Below are positions 10,579 to 19,322 of a DNA stretch of 64,000 nucleotides, one piece after another. The notes beneath the pieces are model-generated. The model was not told the origin of the DNA. It made no database searches and worked only from the letters and a program-made list of their open reading frames with translations. Made by a program: the position numbers and the translations under genes. Source of the DNA: Earliella scabrosa (taxonomy: Eukaryota; Basidiomycota; Agaricomycetes; Polyporales; Polyporaceae); assembly GCA_022605405.1 (NCBI GenBank), contig JABYQQ010000005.1, positions 1,116,001 to 1,180,000 of the forward strand, read 5' to 3'. Numbering within the stretch: the first letter of the stretch is position 1; each line of letters starts with the position of its first letter.

Positions 10579-11169
10579 TCACGGCGCTAGGCTCGACGCG
10601 ACAACGCACACGAGGTGTCGTGGTACCTTTAGCTCCGCGGCCCAGAGACCGAGGATGGACAGTGGCGGGTCCGGGAATTGCTGGAGTCCTTGCCGGACAT
10701 AGGTGGCAACAGTCTCTACCGATGGCAGGTTTACCGTCAGCCAGCACCGCATATCAACGGGAGCACGACGAGTGAGGGGACAGCCTGAGGCTGCGGACGT
10801 ACCAAGTATGATGTCTCGCTCTGCGGCTCGAGCTGCAATCGCAGCCTCACGCTTCTTCTCGCGCAACTCCAACTTCGTTTCGAACCCTGAGCACCATGTT
10901 AGGTGTACCTTTTGGGTATACCACTTTATGCGCGGCCCGAGTGTCTCTTGCATCCTCTCGTACGCAGCAATCTTGTCCTCCAGAGAGGGCTTGCTCGCCC
11001 TGCCTTGGCTGTACAGAGCTGGACCAGAATGGGCGTCAGCATGAGCGCTTAGTGGCAGTGTAACGAACGAGAGGTTACATCCCAAGATGGAAATGTAGAA
11101 CTTACCATTTCTGATACTCCTCCCAGCCCGAGGCATCGCATTCCTGGCTTGACCGTGGGCTCCAGGCAT
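10579..11169 (-). CDS. Small hypothetical protein, charged helical
   Basis: I do not recognise this protein. Best model: ATG at 11167-11169, exon 11169-11106, GT-AG intron 11105-11019 with a GCTGAC branch-point-like element, then a frame open to a TGA at 10579. A second in-frame GT-AG intron is possible after AAERDIIL, joining it to ETVATYVRQGL. Visible features: a basic N-terminus (MPGAHGQARNAMPRAGRSI) and a long amphipathic, highly charged stretch (LEDKIAAYERMQETLG, ELREKKREAAIAARAAERD) likely to be helix or coiled coil. The size and N-terminus would fit a small mitochondrial or ribosome-associated protein, but that is only a guess. Exon limits in the 3' half are uncertain. Confidence 0.4.
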   Translation of the reverse strand: MPGAHGQARNAMPRAGRSIRNGKFYISILGCNLSFVTLPLSAHADAHSGPALYSQGRASKPSLEDKIAAYERMQETLGPRIKWYTQKVHLTWCSGFETKLELREKKREAAIAARAAERDIILGTSAASGCPLTRRAPVDMRCWLTVNLPSVETVATYVRQGLQQFPDPPLSILGLWAAELKVPRHLVCVVASSLAP

Positions 11170-11369
11170 TGTGTGGATGAAGAGTGTGAATGACTGTGTA
11201 TACTGGAAGTGCAGATGGAGCAGGAGCAGTTTTGAGCGCATATTGGGCCTCTTATAGCAATTCCAGGACTTCTGAGAAAGTTCTCTTAGTCCAAAAATGC
11301 ATATATTGCAAGAATTTCTTGGATATCTTCACTTTTGAAGCGAATATGTGACTGATCAAACCGTATTTT

Positions 11370-11560
11370 GGGAGGAAAAGCTCATCCCCAATACAGGACC
11401 TGTGGGAACTTTCAGCTTCCAGAGAATGGTTTGGTCTTTCAGGCCGGCAGCAGCCCTGGTGTTCTAGAAGGCCATGGGTCTTCCTGGGTTCACCAGCAAT
11501 CTACTGTCTGTCTTCCACCTCACATGCAACATTCTACACCAACACAAAGCAGGCACTCAA
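11370..11560 (+). mobile_element. Decayed Ty1/copia-type retrotransposon fragment (pol)
   Basis: One reading frame gives GTFSFQRMV, then RPAAALVF, a stop, and KAMGLPGFTSNLLSVFHLT. This matches the pattern between protease and integrase of copia-type polyproteins, where a GxVxF...RPV stretch leads to LHVP...NNLLSVxxLT. A stop codon interrupts the frame and no neighbouring RT or LTR is seen, so it is a relic. The surrounding block 11242-11832 is more AT-rich than its neighbours and otherwise empty. Confidence 0.5.
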
Positions 11561-11832
11561 GCTTGCAGTTGCTGTGCAGCTGAAGGCATACAACCCTTGA
11601 TGTGCTTCCTATATGTAGTAAGTAAGGGTGAGAGTGTGTTGCAGTGTCGGAGCGCTGGTCACTAGCACTGATCTGCATGAAACCCCCACAATTGCCTGCA
11701 GTCAATTATTGCACCCGGACAAGCGGAGCAGACGGCAACACCTACCTGCGTACAACCAGGTCCGGTAATGAGTCAGGGTGGACAACGGAGAGGAAAACAG
11801 GAAGACGATTGCCATATACGTCGCGTACTACG

Positions 11833-13836
11833 TCAACGCGTCGTGTACTTGGTTGTCTTCTGTTCCCTGGAAATCCGGTCCCACTGAACTGCCTCGTCGG
11901 TCGCCGCCAGCCCTGCCGCGCTCCCCAGCGGCTGCTCCTCTAATTGGGGCGTCCCTTGCGGTCGCTGGTGCCGCTGTGCGACCAGGAAGCCCTTCGCTTC
12001 CGATCTCACCGCCAGCCATTCCCGCTCCTCCGTCGTCCGCCGACTACTGTCCGTCTTCTTGGTCCCGAGGGCGTCGACGAGCTCCACGAGCGCGGACGCC
12101 GTCTTGTGCGCGTAGTAGTACGCATCCTTCTTGAACCGCGTGGCCGCCCGCTGGGCCTCCTCCGCCTCGTCCACGGCCGAAAGGTACCTCCGCACGCCGA
12201 GATGGCATACGATCCGCAGACACTGGCGCTGGTTCGCCGGGTCTCCGCTGGCGGTCGCCGCGCGCACGAGGCACGACATCGCCGCGGCGTCGGGCAGCAC
12301 GTTTCGCCCTTGCGAGCGTTCCGTCATCTGCGGCGAGCCCGTTGCGCCGTCAGCAAAGTCCTCGCCCTGGTAGCCGGACATGAGCTCGAACGTGCGGAGC
12401 GCGCTGTCCCAGTCCTTCCCTCGCCAGCAAGCGACCAGGACGAGGGTGTATGTAGACAGACCCGGACGGATCCTGTGCCCGCGGGAGGTTGTCGCCTCCT
12501 GCTCTAGCATCCATTCTAGCATTTGGAGCGCCCGTGAAGCCTCCGTGAGCGAGCCCGTTGCGGCCAACGAGCCGAATGCGTTGAGGGCGTGGTCCATGTG
12601 GCCGCGATCGAGCAGCTGGGGATCGCTCTCCATGAAGTGCTGTACCCAATGGATACACAGCCGGTATTTCTGGGCAACGTTGCATAGCCAGAGCGCGTCA
12701 GAGAGAAGCATGGGCGACGGCTGGACCTGGGCGGGCGGAGCGGACTCGCCTGGCTTCGCGAGCCCGGCGTAGTCGCGCAAAATGTCGAAAGCGGCAATCT
12801 GGTCCGCGGGCCGTCCGAGGGACAGCGCTCGCACAATGGCGACGACGAGGTGCGCATCGACCTGGAAGTCGGCCCCGTTTTCGATCCGTTTGAGCATCTG
12901 TCGCCAGAGGAGTCGCGCGTCGGACGCGTTGCGTTCGCGGATAGAGTTCCCCCCAGCGTCGTCGCTGTTCTCAAGCATGCTGCGGGACGCGAGCCCACTG
13001 ATCATGACGGTGTACGTGACGCTGTTTGGCTGGACGAGCCCATCGTCGACGAGGGAGTTATACACGTCGAACATCTTCTGCCATTGGTGAGCTTTGGTGA
13101 GGATGGTCAGGTAGGCGTTGATGGGGATGACGGATAGCTCAGTGCTCGTGGGGTTGTGAAACTTGACGGTGTGTAAGTAGCTGATGTAGCTCTCGTAGGT
13201 CTTGTGAGCGTTCTGGAGGAGCTTGGTGCGGTTCGACCAATCGCTGATTTTGCTGAAGGCCGCAAGGATAGTAGAGTACGCCCACATGTCGCACTTGAAC
13301 CCACGACGTTTCATCTGTCCGTGGCGTGTTGAGAAGTGAACATGACAGAGAAGTGGCGTGTTACGCACCTCCGTGTGTAACTGATAGGCCAGCTGGTACC
13401 GGCCGGCACGACCAGCATGACTGACTAGGGTGCTCCACACGGCAACGTTCTGGGCGTCCAGAGGCATGTTCTTCAGTAGCTCGACGGCATCGTCGAGCTT
13501 GTCATCCATGCATAGTTTGGTGAGCCTTGCGGCAAGAACATGGGGTTTGAGAAGACGTTTCCGCTCTATGTCTCCAGCGTTTGGTGTAGCCTTCGAGCCA
13601 TTGTTGCGCGGTTCCCGATCTCGTTGGTCGTAAGCACCGCTAGTTAAAGAGCGGGGATACCTTTGCTTCGGGTTGGGGTTGAAGGTTGCTCGACCTCGAG
13701 GAGGTTCGGGGTTGGGACGCGCGCTGGAAGATGCAGAGGACGCGGAGGACGCGGAGGACGCGGAGGAGGAGATGATGTGCGGTGTCGATACACGACGCGT
13801 GACGGATGCTAATGAGTGTCGAGCATTGCGGATCAT
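11833..13836 (-). CDS. Pentatricopeptide-repeat-like mitochondrial protein
   Basis: Probable mitochondrial RNA-binding protein in organelle mRNA processing or translation. Exons 13836-13369 and 13314-11833 give 649 residues. The start at 13836 (MIRNARHSLASVTRRVSTPH) gives a basic, Ser-rich presequence typical of matrix import. Helical-repeat units are visible: LDDAVELLKNMPLDAQNVAVWSTLV, YQLAYQLHTEM-type units, WAYSTILAAFSKI, INAYLTILTKAHQWQKMFDVY, VQPNSVTYTVMISGL, RPGLSTYTLVLVACWRGKDW. Spacing is close to the 35-residue PPR period but degenerate, as in fungal PPR proteins. A four-unit 9-bp repeat at 13733-13768 encodes SSASSASSASS. The single 54-nt intron is a multiple of three without a stop. 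The RNA target cannot be inferred. Confidence 0.75.
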   Translation of the reverse strand: MIRNARHSLASVTRRVSTPHIISSSASSASSASSASSSARPNPEPPRGRATFNPNPKQRYPRSLTSGAYDQRDREPRNNGSKATPNAGDIERKRLLKPHVLAARLTKLCMDDKLDDAVELLKNMPLDAQNVAVWSTLVSHAGRAGRYQLAYQLHTEVRNTPLLCHVHFSTRHGQMKRRGFKCDMWAYSTILAAFSKISDWSNRTKLLQNAHKTYESYISYLHTVKFHNPTSTELSVIPINAYLTILTKAHQWQKMFDVYNSLVDDGLVQPNSVTYTVMISGLASRSMLENSDDAGGNSIRERNASDARLLWRQMLKRIENGADFQVDAHLVVAIVRALSLGRPADQIAAFDILRDYAGLAKPGESAPPAQVQPSPMLLSDALWLCNVAQKYRLCIHWVQHFMESDPQLLDRGHMDHALNAFGSLAATGSLTEASRALQMLEWMLEQEATTSRGHRIRPGLSTYTLVLVACWRGKDWDSALRTFELMSGYQGEDFADGATGSPQMTERSQGRNVLPDAAAMSCLVRAATASGDPANQRQCLRIVCHLGVRRYLSAVDEAEEAQRAATRFKKDAYYYAHKTASALVELVDALGTKKTDSSRRTTEEREWLAVRSEAKGFLVAQRHQRPQGTPQLEEQPLGSAAGLAATDEAVQWDRISREQKTTKYTTR
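13733..13768. repeat. 9-bp coding minisatellite, four units
   Basis: Near-perfect tandem copies of GCGGAGGAC on the + strand encode a Ser/Ala-rich stretch just after the presequence of the PPR-like protein. Copy number is likely to vary between strains. Confidence 0.7.
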
Positions 13837-14040
13837 CGGGCGCAAGAAGATAGCAGCAAGGCAGAGACACAGAAGTAGTCAGCCACGGAGGTGCAGAGGC
13901 AGGACGCGAACGGTGTCACCAACATCATACATGCTTGTAGTGGGCGTCTGCAATAGATTTTGTGAAGCGCCGGAAGCATGACTTGCTCTGCTCCCTTCGG
14001 GATGACCCACGATAAAACCTAAAGCCACCATGCGTCCTTG

Positions 14041-16047
14041 ATGTCCCTGCTCTCGGTCTTATCTGCTCGCCGTCTCTCTGTACATATCCTCTCTTTTCCA
14101 GCCATTTCTTGCAGAAACATGTCGTCTAGGACCTACCGGGACGCGGTCGACCACCTGAACACACTCCAGTCGAATGCAGCCACACTAGAAGCAGTCCGCG
14201 CCTCGGGCGGACGGCTCAGCCAGTTCGCAATCCCGGAGATGGTGGAGTATCTCGGTAGAATAGGGTACAGCGCAAGTCTTCGTTCTGTATCTCCGTAGCT
14301 GGCCTGATCATAACAGTCTGTAATAGACATCCGACTTGAACAAGCTGAACGTCATTCACGTCACTGGAACGAAGGGCAAAGGTTCGACCTCTGCCTTTGT
14401 TGACTCAATTATTCGTGCTGCGCGCCCCGACTGGAAAGTCGGTAGGTACTACGGCTTGTTGCCTAGCGTGTAGCTCACTGGTGCACTAGGTCTGTACACT
14501 TCCCCTCATTTGGTCGCTGTCCGTGAACGTATCCGTATCAATGGGACACCAATATCCGAGGAAGTGTTTGCGAAGTACTTCTTCGAGGTATGGGACAGGC
14601 TTCAGCAGAACACGAAGACCGCGAACCCGCAGACGCCTATCATGCCTGGATACTTTCGTTTTGTCACCCTTCTGGCGTTCCACACCTTCTTGGAGCTCAA
14701 GGTACGTGGAGCCCACGCTATGCTCCTCGCGTTATCCAACAATTAGATTGCATAGGTGGATGCAACGGTCTTGGAGGTGGGCGTGGGCGGACGATACGAC
14801 AGCACGAACATCGTTCCGAAGCCTGTCGTGACCGGAATCACAGCGTTGGGAATCGACCATGTTGCCGTGCTGGGAAAGACGTTGCAGGATATTGCGTGGC
14901 AGAAGGCCGGCATATTCAAAGTATGTGACTGTCATTGACATCTGTGTTAAAGTCTGACCAAGCTTCACATCAGGAAGGTGTGCCCGCTCTCACGGTTGAA
15001 CAACCGGAGGAAGCGATGGCAGTCTTGAGAGAGCAAGCAGAGGAGCTCAAGGTATGCGGAGGCAAGGCTTGCTGTCAATAGCGGCTGAATTCATCGCTGT
15101 AGGCGTCCGAGTTTACGATTCTGCCAAGTGTTCCTGGCCTCTCCAATGTCAAACTAGGTATGCCTATGCAATCGTATCCGTGGAGTACACATTGCTCATC
15201 TAGTACAGGCCTTGCTGGTGTTCATCAATACCAGAATGCTAACCTCGCGGTGCACCTAGCGAAGAAGTTCCTTTCCGTGCGGGCGTCTGAAACATTTACG
15301 GAGGACCTCCCCGCCGCGTTTGTCGACGGCCTGCAAGCCACCAAGTGGCCTGGTCGTTGTCAGACCGTCATCGACCCCTCTCACGCACGGACAACCTGGT
15401 TCCTTGATGGCGCACACACATTGGAGAGTCTAGACTGTTGTATGCAGTGGTATGCCAGCCCAGACATCGCTCTCCGATCATCAGAGTAAGCACGCCTGCA
15501 GACCGGAGTACACAATTGCTGACATGAAGCAGCAGTGGGGAACGTACGCGGGTGCTCATCTTCAATTGCACGAGCGGACGATCTGGGAACACCTTCCTGG
15601 GCGCGATGCTCGCGAAGGCCAACGAGCAGCTGAAGATGCACGGACGCACGGAAGACGCGGCAACCCTCTTCGATCAAGTCATTTTCTGCGCAAACGTCAC
15701 CTACGCCGACGGCGGCTTCAAGGGCGGTATGTGTATCGCTGCTGTCCCTCATGTTCGACATGCTGACACTGTGCACGCCCGATTCAGACCTCACGACCCT
15801 CGCTATTCCGGATGCCGACCTCGCGCACCTGAAAACGCAGCACGAACTTGCCTCTGCCTGGTCGTCTCTGGTGCCGACGTTCCCGAAGGAGAGCATCCAT
15901 GTCCTTCCGTCCATCGAGCATGCCGTGAACGTCGTGCGGCGGCTGAACGCCTCTGGAGACAAGCCCGTCGACGTGCTCGTTGCTGGCAGTCTCCACCTTG
16001 TCGGAGGTGTCATCGAGGTCGCTGGGCTATCCGACGTTGCTCTCTGA
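14041..16047 (+). CDS. FPGS: Folylpolyglutamate synthase
   Basis: Adds glutamates to tetrahydrofolates, retaining them in cytosol and mitochondria for one-carbon metabolism (yeast MET7). Exons 14041-14271, 14327-14441, 14490-14701, 14756-14920, 14974-15051, 15103-15157, 15209-15485, 15536-15726, 15788-16047 give 527 residues. Motifs: [15 protein letters not shown], the P-loop [110 protein letters not shown]. The first intron (14272-14326) must be GC-AG to join IGYS to TSDLNKLN. The ATG at 14041 adds ~26 residues before MSSRTYRD (ATG at 14119) that look like a mitochondrial presequence, so the two starts could give the two compartment forms, as in other eukaryotes. Confidence 0.92.
14272..14326 (+). 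other. GC-AG intron in FPGS (55 nt)
   Basis: The exon ends ...GGGTACAGC and the intron starts GCAAGT, the consensus for GC donors, ending AATAG. Using the upstream GT in GGGTACAG leads to a stop within a few codons. Confidence 0.75.
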
Positions 16048-16312
16048 TATCCGCCGCATACTCGTGCACCTTTGCTCCCCGCTATCCCGTTTCGCATTTG
16101 CTTTCGTCTGATAGAACCTCGCACGACAACACATAGAGCGCAGTAGTGAAGTGTATCGCCTTCAACAGGCATGGTCTAATTTACACATAATGTAGGTAGG
16201 TAGCGAAGTATGGATAGAATAAGCGTGGCGTATGCTATGGATATCGAGTCCTTGTGCGGCTCTTCGTAGGGTCCGCTCCGTAGAAATGTATGGCCTGCGC
16301 GCGGCGGTAGCG

Positions 16313-18871
16313 TTAACTCGCGCATTCCTCATTCAAACGGCTCGAACGTGTGCATACCTTTTGGTCGAGGAAGGTGCGCACCTTGCCCTTGAGCCCCGTT
16401 CTCTTCGCCGGAATGCCGAGGTCGGTGGCGAGCTTCATGAACACGTCGAAGTGGACCGGCTGCAGGCCAGAAGGGTCGTCGCTCAGACGGAGGATATCGG
16501 AAATAGCAAGGAGGCGACCCACCTCGTAGCGCAAGACGCGGAGGTGGAGCGTCTCGTCCCTGAGGATCGCCGCCTTGAGCTTCGCGTTCAGCTCTTCCTG
16601 GGAAATGTCCGCCCCAGTCGCCGCCTCTCCGTCGCTCTCGCTCGCCGCCTTCTTTCTCCGTGCTCGCTTCTTCGCCGGCTCGGGTCCCGGAGGAAGGTCG
16701 CTTGCCAATCTCGACGGCCCGGCCACGGGCTGATCCTCGGGAATGGCAGCCAACCTGCCCCGCGCTGGGGAGTCTGGCGCAGTCCATGGAGGGGGCTCAG
16801 AAGGGCCCACGACGCCCGCGTCGTCTCCGGGGTCGTAATGCAGGTACGCGCCGCCGTCCTCGTCCCATTCGGTCCATCGATAAAAGTAGTCGTCATGTAC
16901 ATATATGTCCTCCTCGTCCGCAGCGTAATCGTCCATATGTAGCACGCCATCACCAGCTGGCGACAGAGTCCTGTACAGGGGCGGAGGGGAGGGTGAGTGG
17001 TCGAACGGGGCTGCAGGATATCCAGCGTCGACGGAGCTCCTCCGACTCGCGTAGGGTGGTGGAGGATTTGCGTTTGGGCTGTGTGTTGGAAGTGGGGATG
17101 GCTGCTCGTTATAAGTCTCATTCGCGTCCTCGACGTCGAGAGAGGACGTACCCGTCTGTTTGGAGACGACTTTACTAGGTCATCTTCAGACGTGTCATGG
17201 ATGGAGATGGGCTCGTCATCGTCTAACACAGAATCAAGTGAGTCCGCTGCGCTGACATTGTATTTAACTAATCGCATACCATTCCTCCCAATGACGTTGC
17301 GGGCTAATCCCCTTGCGTTGGCGAACTTACTTGGCGCAAAGATTTGGGTACTGGGAGGCATATGCTCATCCTCCGAGCCCTTCGAAGCATCCAGGGGGTT
17401 TGCGCTGAGAATCTGTGTCAACGGGGAAACGTCCGACTGTGCTGCAATTTCCACTCCAGCGCGGACAATCCCTCCTTGACCGCGGGAATCTGTGGTCTGT
17501 GCAACTCCGAGCTTGCTTGCTCCGAAGATGTGTGTGGTCTCAGCCGGCATTTCTGGACTTGCACTGTGCGCAGCGACGTTGCTCCTGCCAAACGCTTGTG
17601 TTGCAGGGGGCAACCCCGAGTGCAACGGAGACTCTGGACGTTGCACGAGGGCGGGGCTTTCGGTTCTGGTGTTGCGGGTGTCTTGTAACAGGAGACGCGC
17701 TCTGTCAAGTATGGTGTCGCGAGTCTCTGATATGCTCTTCACCGTCTGGAGGACCTGTGGTCTTCGACCGGCTTTCTTCTTCTGGGCGTCCTTCAGAACG
17801 TCTTCGAGCAGCGTTTCAGTCGGTGCATGGGTCTCAGGTTCTGCGGGGACTTTGGAGGTGGAAGCAACAGGCGGAAGACTGTCAAGCTCCTTGCGAAGCA
17901 GGATCCGCACGGTGCTGTCGGTCAGCTTGTTCTTCTTCGCACACGACTGTATATGTTTCAGCTTGTGGGCGACGGTCTTGCGCACCGTCCAGGCCTGCTC
18001 GCAGGACACGCATCTGCGTATCTGCGAGAGTTCTGCGTCGGTGAAGTCGGAAGCGAATGTAGGCGTTGTTGCGGTCGGAGCCCGTTTGACTTTGGGCGGT
18101 GGAGGTCTAGCTTCAGGCTCAGTGTCCGTAGGCAAAGGCGTCTTCGATGCAGTCCGTCGGCCAGCACTCGGGGCAGCGTAAGCGAAACGAGCAAGCTTGA
18201 GTCTTCCCTCAACGTCATCGTCGGAATGTTGAGTTGACCGTGCTGGGGACAGGGGTGCTGTATCTACAGGAGGCGATTGTACGGGAGGTTCCGAGAGAGT
18301 AGATAGAGCCGTGCTATGCTGCCCGGGTCGTGCTGCAGGTCTAGGCAGGCCCAGTATTTTGCCGATGGAGGGCAGCGATTCATCCAGAGTGGTGTCTGGC
18401 GGACCGTCAGCGCTTAGTTTTCCTTCGTAGTATGCGCCGACGGACCTGCGCTGTCTTCGATGGCTGATCCCACGGGTGGTTCGTTCTCCAGTGGTGGTGT
18501 TGCATCTCCATAGGTTCGGTCGGGTGGCGTGCTTTCGCTACCGTCTGAGTGTGCATCCTTGGTCAGAGTCCCCTGACATCACTAGTGACCAGACTGAACA
18601 CACCTGACACGTCGATGATGACAATGGGCTTATTTCGGGGACTGACGAAATGCGTTTGCACGATCGACGGCGTAGCGGCGTCACTGTCGGTGAGCTCTAT
18701 CACACTCACCGCGGACTGCATAGGAGTCTCTGCACGAGTCTTCTTCCGACGGGTCTTTGCCTGGAGTCGCCGCTCCTCCCGCTCCGGCTCCGAGTCCTCG
18801 ACATAGTCCTCTGTAGCAGCCTGCGAGGCCGAGCTCTGGCTGCGAGGATGCACCAGTCCGGTCTTCGTCAT
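16313..18871 (-). CDS. SLX4: SLX4-type structure-specific endonuclease scaffold
   Basis: Regulatory scaffold of the SLX1-SLX4 nuclease in repair and replication-fork processing. Exons 18871-18604, 18544-18446, 18395-17152, 17101-16313 give 799 residues. Seen: a central Cys-containing block FTDAELSQIRRCVSCEQAW with TVRKTVAHKLKHIQSCAKKN and LTDSTVRILLRKELD, characteristic of fungal SLX4, and a C-terminal conserved helical domain (LNAKLKAAILRDETLHLRVLRYE) that in the family binds SLX1. Most of the rest is low-complexity, acidic and probably disordered. Four short related units (TQAFGRS, THIFGAS, TQILSAN, TQIFAPS) lie in the middle. Several TQ sites could be targets of checkpoint kinases. The start is the first ATG with a good downstream chain; an earlier start cannot be excluded. 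It is divergent from KAP120. Confidence 0.82.
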
Positions 18872-19322
18872 GTGGCCTCGGCAATTAGGAGAGTTTGGAC
18901 CCTGAGCCAAACTGCGGTAGCGAGGCGGAGAAGCAGGGTCGTGGTGTTGCCGGGAGCGAGGAAGACAGCGAGCGAGCCCTCTAAGCCGAGAGAGGGAGGC
19001 GGCGCGTCGCATGCGTCGGAGAGGGGGACGGAGTCGTACGGGGTAGAACAGGGTCGAGCGCTGTGGTTGGACGCGTCGCGTGGATTGACGCGCTGCGTTG
19101 TTGACGCGTTGTTTGGCTGGTGGCCGCGGCACTGGCGCCCGCGCGGAGTGCGCCTCGCGCTGGGCGGCTGGGTGGGCATGTTACGAGAAGAGGTGCTCTG
19201 CGGTCTACAATCGTCCCCATCTCATCTCAACGTGCCCGGTCGCTTTTCGGCCTTCGACTGCTGTACTTAACTCTGCGCCTGCAATCTGAATCCGTTCCCC
19301 GTGCGTGTCGCTCTTGCCCACC
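18872..19322. other. Divergent promoter region of SLX4 and KAP120
   Basis: 450 bp between start codons, GC-rich. No clear element could be named. Confidence 0.45.
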
